This document shows positions 7,685-16,074 of a DNA stretch of 64,000 nt, in pieces. A program made the translations under genes and the position numbers. The stretch comes from UBA3102 sp964413055. GTDB lineage: Bacteria; Bacillota; Desulfotomaculia; Desulfotomaculales; Pelotomaculaceae. Position 1 is the stretch's first letter. Every line of letters starts with the position of its first letter. The stretch lies in contig CAYPRB010000002.1 of NCBI GenBank assembly GCA_964413055.1, positions 186,001 to 250,000 on the forward strand, read 5' to 3'. A model generated the notes under the pieces. The model was not told where the DNA came from. It saw nothing but the letters and a program-made list of their open reading frames with translations, and ran no database searches.

Positions 7685-8974
7685 TTATTTTCTTTTATCC
7701 TTGAATATCAGATGTTCAAGGATAATTACTGTTATTACTCCCATTACAAAACCATTACCGATTATGGGACGCATGTTTTTTGGGAAAGTATTTATTATAT
7801 CCGGTGGAAGGAACGCAGTTATTGTAGCAATTATTAGCGGAAGACCTATGATTACTCCCTCATCATATATGTTTATCGCTTTTTTCTCATAAGCCATAAG
7901 CAAACCGGCTGCTATCTGTGAACTCATTAAATAAATGAGAATACAGCCGATAATTACCTGCGGGATGTTTCCGATAAATCCAAGTACCATGGGTGAAAAG
8001 GATAGCACTAATAGACCCAGGCCGGCCGGAAGCAAGGTGAAACGTGATGCACATCCAGTAGCAGCAATAACTCCCGGACTGAGAGAAAAATTAACTGGTC
8101 CGATCACTCCGAAAGCTCCTGCCAGTATATTGCCCATTCCAGTTAATCCAATTCCCCGTTGAATACGTTTATTCATCTTAGCAGCCTGGAGCAAACTGCC
8201 CAGTGATTGGATTGATCCCAAATCGTTAATAGAAAGGGCAAGAAAACAGAATAAAAAGGAGATCAAGACGCCTGGTTCTATATAAAAATTAAAACCCAGG
8301 GTAGTGAACCAGTTCCCCAGCGGTTTAAGATTGGTTAAACCATTAAACGAAAGGGATGCCGGAAAAAAAAGCCAGTAAGCTAGTGTGCCGGCAAGTATTG
8401 CCCATACTATCAAAGTGGTTTTCCAGATTCCCTGTAAATATTTGTTAGCGGTAAATATGGCCAGGGTTAATAACGTAACAAATATTAAGTTAGCCGCCGG
8501 TGTTACGCCGCTTTCTCTTCCGATGATCAGGTTTATGATTGTGGGGAGCAGAGTAAAAGCGATGAGCATGAGTATAGAAACCACAACTCTGGGTGTAAAT
8601 AGAACTTGCAAGTAATTGAAAAGGCCGGAAAATGCTAAAAAGGCTAGCAGTAAACCACCGATAAGAATGGCGGAATAAACTGATGCTATACTATTGCTTT
8701 GACAAGCAAGAATACCTACCAGGAGAACTGTCGCCGGTCCTGTAATTAGTGGCAAACGGTGTCCCCATAATACTTGTATAACTAATAAGACTGCTGAAAC
8801 AAAGGTCACTTTTTGCAGATAAAGAATTTGTTGTTCCGGACTGGTATAATGTAGACCGGCTACAAGTTTGCCGATAATTATCAGGACCGGTATGAAAAGT
8901 GCTATCCATTGCAGTCCATAGAGTAATGTCTCGGTAATTCCAGGTTGGTCGTTCAGGCCGTATTTTAGATTCAT
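7685..8974 (-). CDS. NCS2-family nucleobase (xanthine/uracil-type) permease
   Basis: Polytopic inner-membrane transporter of about 430 residues with roughly 12-14 hydrophobic segments. The N-terminal YGLNDQPGITETLLYGLQW resembles the opening of xanthine/uracil permeases. The central INDLGSIQSLG and LTGMGNILAGAFGVIGPVNFS segments sit where NCS2 proteins carry their substrate-binding helices. The usual NCS2 signature is only partly kept, so the substrate is uncertain (purine, pyrimidine or another cyclic anion). The ATG at 8974 follows AAGGAAGGGAG; the longer frame has no ribosome site. Confidence 0.75.
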   Translation of the reverse strand: MNLKYGLNDQPGITETLLYGLQWIALFIPVLIIIGKLVAGLHYTSPEQQILYLQKVTFVSAVLLVIQVLWGHRLPLITGPATVLLVGILACQSNSIASVYSAILIGGLLLAFLAFSGLFNYLQVLFTPRVVVSILMLIAFTLLPTIINLIIGRESGVTPAANLIFVTLLTLAIFTANKYLQGIWKTTLIVWAILAGTLAYWLFFPASLSFNGLTNLKPLGNWFTTLGFNFYIEPGVLISFLFCFLALSINDLGSIQSLGSLLQAAKMNKRIQRGIGLTGMGNILAGAFGVIGPVNFSLSPGVIAATGCASRFTLLPAGLGLLVLSFSPMVLGFIGNIPQVIIGCILIYLMSSQIAAGLLMAYEKKAINIYDEGVIIGLPLIIATITAFLPPDIINTFPKNMRPIIGNGFVMGVITVIILEHLIFKDKRK

Positions 8975-9149
8975 TCTATCTCCCTTCCTTATCGGTCCTG
9001 TCCATGGCAAGCATTAAAGATCAACCAGTATTTTTTGAAAAAGTATATCCTTCGGCAAAAGAAGGTCAATAATAACCAGGTAAGGGACTCCGGATTGACT
9101 GTTTAAAGTATTTTAAATATATTCTGCATACTCAAGCACGACATCGGTT

Positions 9150-9166
9150 GTCGCTTGTCAAGCGAC
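9150..9166. promoter_or_regulatory. 17-bp palindrome in a 421-bp intergenic region
   Basis: GTCGCTTG-T-CAAGCGAC is a perfect inverted repeat between the divergent permease gene and the thermonuclease gene. It has the size of a repressor operator. The rest of 8975-9395 shows no supportable gene or terminator. Confidence 0.4.
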
Positions 9167-9395
9167 CAAATAATGGATGAACTCAATTAATATTATACCA
9201 TGAACAAAATAGAAAGGATGATGTATATGAACAGTAGTTTAACCGGGATTATTTTTCTGCACCGAAGCAAAACTAACCGATAAGGAGTATTTTGTAAGAA
9301 GGTGCTTTGAGCGGGTACGGGACTAAAGAAGGAAGCATTTTACCGGTGTAGAATATATTCCATACTGATGGACAATTTTTTCGTTATTGAGCTTA

Positions 9396-9962
9396 ATGGA
9401 TAAGGCGGGAAGCAGAAAAGTGCGGAAAACTAGCGGCTGTTTGGTTCTGTTAGTGGTGTTTTTTATCCTGGTTTCCGGTTGTAGCAGAGGGGATGGCCCG
9501 GTCAAAGATCCGGTGCCGGGATTAATACCGGCCACTGTCGTTCATGCTGTGGACGGCGATACGGTGTACGTTACCTTTGCAGGAGACAAGAAAGAAAAAG
9601 TTCGCCTTATTGGTATAGATACTCCGGAATTTACCGCGGAAGTCGAACCCTACGGCGAAGAAGCTTCGGCTTATACCAGAAACCGCCTGGAAGGGCGCAG
9701 GGTGTGGCTGGAATATGATGCCGGCTTGCGGGACCAGTACGACAGGCTCCTGGCTTATATCTGGCTGGAACCGCCTGCTGCGGATTCCGAAGAAGAAATT
9801 CGGGCGAAGATGTTCAACGCCCGGCTTTTGCTGGACGGCTGTGCTCAAGTAATGACCGTTCCGCCCAATGTTAAGTATGCGGATTTATTTGCAGCACTGC
9901 AGCAGGAAGCGCGGGAATCAGAAAAAGGATTGTGGGGCATTGCGGGTGACGGCCGTTTCTAA
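9396..9962 (+). CDS. Thermonuclease (SNase-like) lipoprotein
   Basis: Calcium-dependent DNA/RNA endonuclease fold at the cell surface. A basic N-terminus and hydrophobic stretch end in the lipobox LVSGC, so the mature protein should be lipid-anchored. The SNase core shows HAVDGDTVYV, RLIGIDTPE with the conserved Arg and Asp, DQYDRLLAYIW with the second catalytic Arg, and NARLLLDG. The start is uncertain: an in-frame TTG at 9387, ATG at 9396 and GTG at 9420 all lack an ideal ribosome site. I use the ATG. Confidence 0.88.
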   Translation: MDKAGSRKVRKTSGCLVLLVVFFILVSGCSRGDGPVKDPVPGLIPATVVHAVDGDTVYVTFAGDKKEKVRLIGIDTPEFTAEVEPYGEEASAYTRNRLEGRRVWLEYDAGLRDQYDRLLAYIWLEPPAADSEEEIRAKMFNARLLLDGCAQVMTVPPNVKYADLFAALQQEARESEKGLWGIAGDGRF

Positions 9963-10020
9963 TTGAATGCATGGAACCGCCAGAATTATTTATAAGCATA
10001 GTGAAAGGAGAGCTGTCCTG

Positions 10021-11211
10021 GTGCTTGAATTCCCGGAAGAAAAAAAGCAGTATTTAAACAGGAAAAACCTGACTTTCTTTTTTCTGGGGGTTTTTTTAGT
10101 TTACGTAGTTTTTTTTACTTCTTTAACGGTGCTTCCCCTTTATGTACTGGAACTGGGAGGGACAGAGTATCATTCCGGTTTGCAAAGCACCTTATTTTTT
10201 TTAGCAGCAGTATTTTTGCGCCTGCATTTCGGCCCCATGGCCGATAATAAAGGTAGGAAGATCCCTTTATTGATCGGGACTTTTGCCTTTTTCACCTCTG
10301 CTTTACTGTATATTATGGCCGATAGTATTTTGGTTATTATGCTTATTCGTATTTATGAGGCTGTTGGCCTGGCTGCGTTTTTGTCCAGTGCCAGCTCATT
10401 TGTGGCTGACATAGCTCCTAAGGGGAAGTTAGGAAGGTATATGAGTTTTCACCGTTTCACTATTACTGTTGCTCTGTTGGCGGGACCCTCAAGTGCTTTA
10501 TTTATAATTAACATGCATAGTTTTACCACCTGGTTTGGTATAAATTTTGCACTGGGGCTTTTTGCCCTGGGAATATTAGGCCTGGTAAAAGTACAACCCT
10601 TAAATGTGGGGAGAAAATTCAGTTCCCGGGAGCTAATGCTTTATGTGCTTAAGGACAATAGATTATGGCCAATATTCCTGGGAATGTTATTGCTTTCTTT
10701 TTGTTACGGGATACTTTTTACATTTGTTTCTATTTATATTACACAGGTTACCGGTATCAGCAATCCCGGAATTTATTTTGTTTATTACAGTATGGCCGGG
10801 TTGCTGGCTAATTTCAGTGCCGGGTATCTTTCCGACCGTTTCGGGCGGTTGGCTGTAAGCCTGCCTTTAGTGATGCTGATGGGTCTGGGTCTGGCTGTTT
10901 TATATTTTCTTCCGGGACGACCGGAGATTTTAATAATTAGCAGTGTAATGACCGGATTGGGATATTTTGGTGGTATTCTTTCTTTAATTGCCTGGTTGAT
11001 AGAAGTGTCGGATTTGGAAGTCAGGGGGACCGTGTTATCTGTCCAGGAAAGCAGTATGGATTTAGCTATTGCTGCCGGTGCTTTTATTGTGGGGAGTGCC
11101 AGTACCTGGATAGGTTTGCCGGTTTCCTTTATTGTCGTTGGGCTGGCCATATTTTGTCTTGTCCCGTTGCTTGCTTATAAGAAAAAAGAATTGCTAAAAT
11201 CCCTATTTTAA
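10021..11211 (+). CDS. MFS transporter (12-TM, drug-efflux type)
   Basis: Major facilitator of 396 residues with about twelve membrane helices. The loop 2-3 motif is GPMADNKGRKIPLL and the matching second-half motif is GYLSDRFGRLAVSLP, the classical MFS signatures. The GTG at 10021 follows AAAGGAGAG at 10004-10012; the frame is open to 9967 but has no ribosome site there. It lies 58 bp after the thermonuclease gene. The substrate cannot be inferred. Confidence 0.85.
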   Translation: MLEFPEEKKQYLNRKNLTFFFLGVFLVYVVFFTSLTVLPLYVLELGGTEYHSGLQSTLFFLAAVFLRLHFGPMADNKGRKIPLLIGTFAFFTSALLYIMADSILVIMLIRIYEAVGLAAFLSSASSFVADIAPKGKLGRYMSFHRFTITVALLAGPSSALFIINMHSFTTWFGINFALGLFALGILGLVKVQPLNVGRKFSSRELMLYVLKDNRLWPIFLGMLLLSFCYGILFTFVSIYITQVTGISNPGIYFVYYSMAGLLANFSAGYLSDRFGRLAVSLPLVMLMGLGLAVLYFLPGRPEILIISSVMTGLGYFGGILSLIAWLIEVSDLEVRGTVLSVQESSMDLAIAAGAFIVGSASTWIGLPVSFIVVGLAIFCLVPLLAYKKKELLKSLF

Positions 11212-11257
11212 CAGAAACAGCGGCACAGGGAGAGCCTTTGAAATAAAACTTTTTCTA

Positions 11258-11413
11258 TTAATAGTCGACCATGGTTTTTTGGAACTGAACGATAAAAGTG
11301 TCCAGTTGTTGGCTGGCAGCAAGGACTTCACTTTGCCGGGCGTTTTTTTCGATTAGTTCGTAAAGTATATGGCGCAGGCGCTCAATTTCAAACAGAAACT
11401 TTAAATGAGACAC
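11258..11413 (-). CDS. Spo0E-like aspartyl-phosphate phosphatase (51 aa)
   Basis: A small protein read from the reverse complement. It has two predicted helices with IERLRHILYELIEKN and then the family signature SQQLDTFI, typical of the Spo0E/YisI/YnzD helical-hairpin phosphatases that dephosphorylate Spo0A~P and delay sporulation. The GTG at 11413 follows GGGGAGGT. It lies alone between two MFS genes. The length matches the family (about 50-85 aa). Confidence 0.82.
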   Translation of the reverse strand: MSHLKFLFEIERLRHILYELIEKNARQSEVLAASQQLDTFIVQFQKTMVDY

Positions 11414-11509
11414 GTTAAGCTACCTCCCCATGTTTAGAATTATCAGGCAATTCTAGTCGAAGCATCAACTTTCCTGCAAAAAAAAGTAATAATTTAATTT
11501 ATTTGTGTT

Positions 11510-13045
11510 TTAATCTATGTTGGTAGAAGGCTTATGTAAAAATAAAGTTAACGGTAGCGCAACAAACAAGAAAACGGCCGCTACGAGAAAGGTATCGTCC
11601 ATGGCAAATACCAAAGCTTGTTTTTGTACGGCTTCGTAAAGTAAGTATAGAACTTGTCCGTCTGAGGCCATGTTTCCGGCATAACCGTAAAACGGGCTTG
11701 TCAGATTATTGAGGTTGACCTGAAGAGAAGGCGAAGCGACGGAAACAGAATCTGCCAGATGATTATAATGAAATATTTGCCGGTTTTGTAATATTGCAGT
11801 TAAAATAGCAATTCCAAAAGACGCGAATACTTGCCGGCAAACATTATTTAATGAAGAAGCGCGACCAATCAGTTGCTTTGATACCGTGTTCATTCCCGCT
11901 GTGGTAATGGGCATCATACACATGCCCATCCCTATTGCTCTAATCAACATCAGCCACACAATATATTCTTTGCTGGTCGCAGCGCTTAGATGCTGTAATT
12001 CCCAGGTACAAAAGGCAGTCAGGGTTATACCTGCAATTCCAAGTGGTTTGGCCCCGATACGGTCGAATAAATAACCGCTTATAGGCATCATCAATCCTGT
12101 GGCCAACGCGGCGGGCATAAGTATCAGGCCTGTCTGGTATGGAGTCAGGCCCATAAGATTCTGGACAAAAAGCGGGATTAAAAAAATTCCTCCGAATAAA
12201 CCAATGGTAATCAAACCCGTAATGATGATACTCATTAAAAAGGTTATGTTTTTAAGCAATCTGAGATCAATCATGGGTTCGGGATTAAACAGTTCAATCA
12301 GAACAAATAAAAACAGTGCATAAAATGAAATAATGAACAGCATTACCACGTAGAATGAAGTCCAGCCTTCTTTCGGACCCTCGCTTAAGGCCAGGAGAAG
12401 GGTAAAAAAGCCTACCGTGGAAGTGATAAAGCCCCATTTATCCAGGATCAGACCCGGTTGGGAGGGGCCTTCTTTTAATAATAATGCTGACAAAGTAATA
12501 CCGAAAATGCTGATGGGAATATTCATTATGAATAAAAAACGCCAGTCAAAATGGCCGATTATATAACCGCCCAGAGTTGGGCCGATGGCCGGTGCCATGA
12601 TTGCAGACATGCCCCAAACACCTAAAGCCGTGCCTATTTTTTCCCGTGGGACGATGCGGTAAACGATCGCCATGCTGGTGGGCATGATAGCTCCGCCGCC
12701 AATACCCTGTATGATTCTAAAAAAAATCATTGAGTTGGCGTTCCAGGAAAGACTGCATAATATCGACCCGAGAGTAAATACAGAAAGAGAAATCACAAAT
12801 ATTTTTTTGATGCCGAACCGGTCACCGAGATAGCCGGTGACCGGTATGACAATCCCGCTGGTTAACATATAAGCTGTTAACACCCATTGAATTTTACTGG
12901 CATTAACACCAAATATATCCATAAATTTAGGTATGGCCACATTTAGTGAGCTGTTATTCAACATTGCGGCAAAGGCGCCGACCACAATTACAAACAATGG
13001 AAGCCAGAAAGAATCGTATTCTACTGGTTTTGATGGTTGAGCCAT
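11510..13045 (-). CDS. DHA2-family (EmrB/QacA) 14-TM MFS transporter
   Basis: Drug:proton antiporter family member of 511 residues. It shows the N-terminal LNVAIPKFMDIFG helix, the loop 2-3 motif GYLGDRFGIKKIF, the efflux motif C GPTLGGYI and IQGIGGGAIMPTS, all typical of EmrB-like DHA2 proteins. ATG at 13045 with GGGAGGGG upstream. No EmrA-like membrane fusion partner is adjacent, as expected for a Gram-positive cell. Confidence 0.92.
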   Translation of the reverse strand: MAQPSKPVEYDSFWLPLFVIVVGAFAAMLNNSSLNVAIPKFMDIFGVNASKIQWVLTAYMLTSGIVIPVTGYLGDRFGIKKIFVISLSVFTLGSILCSLSWNANSMIFFRIIQGIGGGAIMPTSMAIVYRIVPREKIGTALGVWGMSAIMAPAIGPTLGGYIIGHFDWRFLFIMNIPISIFGITLSALLLKEGPSQPGLILDKWGFITSTVGFFTLLLALSEGPKEGWTSFYVVMLFIISFYALFLFVLIELFNPEPMIDLRLLKNITFLMSIIITGLITIGLFGGIFLIPLFVQNLMGLTPYQTGLILMPAALATGLMMPISGYLFDRIGAKPLGIAGITLTAFCTWELQHLSAATSKEYIVWLMLIRAIGMGMCMMPITTAGMNTVSKQLIGRASSLNNVCRQVFASFGIAILTAILQNRQIFHYNHLADSVSVASPSLQVNLNNLTSPFYGYAGNMASDGQVLYLLYEAVQKQALVFAMDDTFLVAAVFLFVALPLTLFLHKPSTNID

Positions 13046-13161
13046 CTTGCCCCTCCCGAAAGTGGTAACTATTAATAGTTAGAGTTAAGAATAATATTAT
13101 ATATTAACAAATTGTATCATAGATTTATTGAATGTCTAATTGGCAAACAACAAAAAACAAC

Positions 13162-13191
13162 AAAATCACCTTTAAATTTAAAGGTGATTTT
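13162..13191. terminator. 30-bp perfect palindrome, probable bidirectional terminator or operator
   Basis: AAAATCACCTTT and AAAGGTGATTTT flank a self-complementary centre. The flanks are A- and T-rich on the two strands. It lies in the 176-bp gap between the DHA2 gene start and the 3' end of a small gene, and may end the latter's transcript on the minus strand. Confidence 0.55.
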
Positions 13192-13221
13192 TGCCGGTGC
13201 CATGTATTGAATCGGGTTTAC

Positions 13222-13377
13222 TTATCCATCAGTATTTTTCTTGTATTTATTCTTAATTAACTTGTTTATTGTATTACTAGTTTGGGTTCCAAAATATAAA
13301 AGAATAAAAATAAGAAAGAGAATATATGCGTTGTTATTAATTCCTCCCGATCCCTTGGAAGTCAACCCGTAACTCAT
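13222..13377 (-). CDS. Small single-TM protein (51 aa), possible spore-associated peptide
   Basis: The frame encodes a Gly/Ser/Asn-rich N-terminus (SYGLTSKGSGG), one strongly hydrophobic helix (AYILFLIFILLYFGT) and a lysine/asparagine-rich tail. The ATG at 13377 follows GGTGGG with acceptable spacing. The architecture recalls small YjcZ-type sporulation proteins, and a similar gene lies divergently at 13566. I do not recognise a named family; existence as a gene is probable but unproven. Confidence 0.5.
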   Translation of the reverse strand: MSYGLTSKGSGGINNNAYILFLIFILLYFGTQTSNTINKLIKNKYKKNTDG

Positions 13378-13565
13378 TTTGTTTTCCCACCTTTTTTCAC
13401 TTTTATTGGTATCATATGCTTTTTTTTATTATTCGGTGTCAAAAGGTTCATCTTACATCGAGACATTCCCGGAAAAGATAATTTTAAGGGTGTCGTAATT
13501 AATTGTAAAGTGTCAAAATCCATTGCCCCGGCATATAATGATAAAAAATGGAAGGAGGATTTCTT

Positions 13566-13700
13566 ATGTCGGATGTCAAAACTGAACAATGGTGCTGGGG
13601 AGGAGGCACCACCGGTTTCGGTAATTGGGGATTCATTATCTTCCTGATCTTTATTTTGATTATCTTTGGTGTGAGCTGGGCCTGTGGTTGCGGTATTTAA
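13566..13700 (+). CDS. YjcZ-like small Gly-rich membrane peptide (44 aa)
   Basis: It has a Gly/Trp-rich N-terminal half (WCWGGGTTGFGNWG) followed by one hydrophobic helix (FIIFLIFILIIFGVS) and a Cys-Gly end (WACGCGI). This layout is that of the YjcZ/SscA group of small sporulation proteins. ATG at 13566 with GGAAGGAGG ending seven bases before it, an excellent start. A terminator follows at 13746-13772. Confidence 0.75.
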   Translation: MSDVKTEQWCWGGGTTGFGNWGFIIFLIFILIIFGVSWACGCGI

Positions 13701-13745
13701 AAAAATTTAAAAATAAACGGTTGCTGCAGTATTGCTGCCGAAATG

Positions 13746-13772
13746 ACCGCCCGTAAGGGCGGTTAGGCTTTT
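13746..13772 (+). terminator. Rho-independent terminator after the small Gly-rich gene
   Basis: ACCGCCC-GTAA-GGGCGGT forms a seven-bp stem with a tetraloop, followed by TAGGCTTTT. Confidence 0.8.
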
Positions 13773-13894
13773 ATAAACATGCTATCCAAAAATTTGCACC
13801 CGGCAAGTTTTATATTGCCAATATTTGGTGTTTTATGGTAATATAAAAGGAGTTTGAAGTTAGAAAATATTGTGAGTCAAAGGAGTCAGTCACA

Positions 13895-14083
13895 TTGTTA
13901 AATCTCGTAATGCAATTTTTTCGCAACAAGGAAGATTCTGATAAGTTGGCGGAGTTCTATTTTGAAAATATTGAAGTTATGACTGATTTGAAAATGCGTT
14001 ATCCGGATTGGGAGAATTATGTGCGCAGGTATTTATCAGCGGAAGTTCGAGCGCAGCTTGTCGAGAAGGGGGTGCCTTTATAA
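13895..14083 (+). CDS. Conserved-looking small acidic protein, unknown function (62 aa)
   Basis: I do not recognise the family. The protein is soluble and largely helical (DSDKLAEFYFENIEVM, YPDWENYVRRYLSAEVRAQLVEKG), with no Cys/His metal site and no membrane segment. The TTG at 13895 is placed well behind AAAGGAG at 13879-13885, and a plausible promoter (TTGCCA ... TAATAT) lies upstream, so it is probably real. The neighbours are sporulation-type genes. Confidence 0.65.
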   Translation: MLNLVMQFFRNKEDSDKLAEFYFENIEVMTDLKMRYPDWENYVRRYLSAEVRAQLVEKGVPL

Positions 14084-14209
14084 AAAAAATCCAGGCACTA
14101 GCAGGAAATTAACGAGTGTAAAATGTATTATTATATAAAAGCTTAATATATTCTTTAATAATTGTTACTGATTTTTTTTGTCATAATAAATTAGCGAGGA
14201 GGAATAAAC

Positions 14210-14761
14210 ATGAAACTTATAAAGAATCAAATTTATTTCGTGGCGGTGCTTCTTTTTATTTTGTTGTTGGTGGTTTTTGCGGCCGGGTGCGGTAGGGACG
14301 CAGGTGAAAAGAATTCAGAACCGGCAGCATCGGAAGGGGTAAAAGAAACCGTTACGCTTTATTTTTCTGACGCTCAGGCCCAATACCTGAAACCAGAAAA
14401 TAGAGAAGTAGTAATAAAAAATGATTCCCTCGAGGAGGTTGTGATTGAAGAACTTATTAAAGGGCCTGAGGATACGGCACTCAGGCGTACTGTACCTGAG
14501 GAAGCAGAACTTTTATCAGTTTCGGTATCTGAAGGGGTGGTCAGTGTTAATTTTTCCCAAGAATTCAAGACAAAACATTGGGGTGGTTCAACCGGAGAAA
14601 TACTGACTTTGTATTCCGTGGTCGACACCCTGGCTGAATTACCTGGAATAACTTCGGTTCAGTTCATGCTGGAAGGTGAAAAGATGGATACTCTGGCCGG
14701 TCATTTCGGAACTGAAAATCCGCTTGAACCGGATTGGACCCTGGTGCAGGCCGAACAATAA
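14210..14761 (+). CDS. GerMN-domain lipoprotein
   Basis: Secreted lipoprotein of 183 residues: a hydrophobic signal segment (about residues 7-25), lipobox AAGC, and a single GerMN domain (VTLYFSDAQAQYL, VIEELIKGPE, VSVSEGVVSVNFS, LTLYSVVDTLAEL). GerMN domains occur in the spore-germination protein GerM and related envelope proteins. ATG at 14210 with GCGAGGAGG upstream. The end of the gene is repeated after the assembly gap that follows, so the stop is intact but its downstream context is affected by the assembly. Confidence 0.88.
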   Translation: MKLIKNQIYFVAVLLFILLLVVFAAGCGRDAGEKNSEPAASEGVKETVTLYFSDAQAQYLKPENREVVIKNDSLEEVVIEELIKGPEDTALRRTVPEEAELLSVSVSEGVVSVNFSQEFKTKHWGGSTGEILTLYSVVDTLAELPGITSVQFMLEGEKMDTLAGHFGTENPLEPDWTLVQAEQ

Positions 14762-14781
14762 AATTACGAAAAAATATTTTT
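14727..14781 (+). repeat. 55-bp repeat copy 1 (left flank of the N gap)
   Basis: The last 55 bases before the gap, covering the 3' end of the GerMN gene and its stop, are identical to the first 55 bases after it (14882-14936). An exact 55-bp match at both contig ends is what unmerged contigs sharing a k-mer overlap look like, so this is probably one locus shown twice. Confidence 0.9.
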
Positions 14782-14881
14782 NNNNNNNNNNNNNNNNNNN
14801 NNNNNNNNNNNNNNNNNNNNNNNNNNNNNNNNNNNNNNNNNNNNNNNNNNNNNNNNNNNNNNNNNNNNNNNNNNNNNNNNN
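14782..14881. other. Assembly gap (100 N)
   Basis: Exactly 100 undetermined bases, the conventional filler length for a gap of unknown size. Given the identical flanks, the true gap is probably negative and there is probably no missing gene. Confidence 0.95.
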
Positions 14882-14936
14882 AACCGGATTGGACCCTGGT
14901 GCAGGCCGAACAATAAAATTACGAAAAAATATTTTT
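14882..14936 (+). repeat. 55-bp repeat copy 2 (right flank of the N gap)
   Basis: Identical to 14727-14781. It runs straight into the terminator at 14938-14969, which is therefore probably the natural terminator of the GerMN gene. Confidence 0.9.
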
Positions 14937-14937
14937 G

Positions 14938-14969
14938 GCTTTCACTGCAAAAAAAGTGAAAGCTTTTTT
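14938..14969 (+). terminator. Rho-independent terminator of the GerMN gene
   Basis: GCTTTCACT (14938-14946) pairs with AGTGAAAGC (14955-14963), followed by a T6 run. Confidence 0.9.
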
Positions 14970-15048
14970 ATCAATTAAGCAGCAGGTAATTCTTGTTTTT
15001 TTGGCGTATTAATTTTGAAAGGATTATTTTTAGAGGGGGAATACTAAA

Positions 15049-15588
15049 TTGAATAATAAATTATTAGAAAAAGGATGTGTACAGGTCTATACGGGAAATT
15101 GTAAGGGAAAAACTACTTCAGCGTTAGGTTTGGCTTTCAGGGCCATGGGACGGGGACTAAAGACTTATTTTGGTCAGTTTATGAAAGGTCAGTATTACGG
15201 GGAATTGAAGTCAGCGGAAATGGTCGCTCCTTTCATCACCATAGAGCAGTATGGAAAAGACACTTTTATACATGTTCAGGATCCTCCTCTTGAGGAAGAT
15301 GTTCAAATGGCCCAAAGTGGGTTGGAAAAAGCAAAGGAAGCCATGTTTTCAGGTAAATACGACATAATTGTTTTTGACGAAATAAATACCGCTAATTATT
15401 TTAAATTGATATCTACTGCCCAGATGTTGGAAATAATAAATTCCAGGCCGGAACATGTAGAGATAATTTTTACCGGCCGGTATGCACCTGCTGAAGTGAT
15501 TGAAGCGGCGGACCTGGTAACTGAAATGATGGAAGTTAAACATTATTTTGAAAAGGGTATACCGGCCCGGGCCGGGATGGAATATTAG
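15049..15588 (+). CDS. cobO: Cob(I)yrinic acid a,c-diamide adenosyltransferase (CobO/BtuR type)
   Basis: Transfers the adenosyl group of ATP to cob(I)alamin or its precursors to make coenzyme B12. The 179-residue protein opens with the P-loop variant YTGNCKGKTTSALGLAFRA and has FDEINTANYF as the Walker-B-like segment, with EIIFTGRYAP near the C-terminus, all typical of the CobA/CobO family. TTG at 15049 with AGAGGGGG upstream. It is isolated from other cobalamin genes, so salvage is as likely as de novo synthesis. Confidence 0.93.
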   Translation: MNNKLLEKGCVQVYTGNCKGKTTSALGLAFRAMGRGLKTYFGQFMKGQYYGELKSAEMVAPFITIEQYGKDTFIHVQDPPLEEDVQMAQSGLEKAKEAMFSGKYDIIVFDEINTANYFKLISTAQMLEIINSRPEHVEIIFTGRYAPAEVIEAADLVTEMMEVKHYFEKGIPARAGMEY

Positions 15589-15599
15589 AGGAATTAAAA

Positions 15600-15644
15600 C
15601 TGGAATACCGGATATATAGATTAGATATATATCCGGTATTCCAG
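15600..15644. terminator. 19-bp perfect hairpin between convergent genes
   Basis: CTGGAATACCGGATATATA (15600-15618) and its exact complement (15626-15644) surround a seven-base loop. It lies between the stops of cobO and the convergent DUF1657 gene. There is no immediate T-run on the plus strand, but the position suggests a bidirectional terminator. Confidence 0.75.
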
Positions 15645-15655
15645 GCATTACCTTT

Positions 15656-15853
15656 TTAATACTGGGGTTCCTGACTTTCGATTTGATTGACTCTCGGTTC
15701 TAAAAAATCGATTACGGATTTTGTTTGCTGGGCGGCATTAGTATAAATTTGTTTAGCCTGCTGGTTTTGGGTTTGAAATGCGAAATTTTCCAGGTTAGCT
15801 TGAGCGCTTTTAAGGTTAGCCAGGGTTTGTTTTACTTGTGTTTCAACGGTCAT
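15656..15853 (-). CDS. DUF1657 small helical protein
   Basis: A 65-residue helical protein matching DUF1657 (TVETQVKQTLANLKSAQANLENFAF, QNQQAKQIYTNAAQQT, LEPRVNQIESQEPQY). In Bacilli and Clostridia this family is found near spoVA-type and other sporulation genes; no biochemical role is established. ATG at 15853 with AAGGAGG upstream; the longer frame lacks a ribosome site. Confidence 0.88.
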   Translation of the reverse strand: MTVETQVKQTLANLKSAQANLENFAFQTQNQQAKQIYTNAAQQTKSVIDFLEPRVNQIESQEPQY

Positions 15854-16074
15854 TTGCAATCCTCCTTGTGGGTATAATTTTATTACATAGATATTGATAC
15901 CCGGCCCCAAAAAAATTATACCATTTGCGATATTGCATCATATGAAGGTATATTTTACAATCAAGATACAAAAGGCCTGAGGGCAGAGTAAGCGGCAGCG
16001 TGTAATTCCCCGGGATTTTCGGTAATAATATACGATGTGATGTATGGGTTTTATTTATGTGAGGTGTTCTGTGC

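Noticed and set aside
9228..9283. 18-codon frame MNSSLTGIIFL... in the permease-nuclease gap
   Set aside because: Too short, no family resemblance and no convincing ribosome site.
14676..14978. Frames reading through the N gap
   Set aside because: They depend on undetermined bases and on the duplicated flank.
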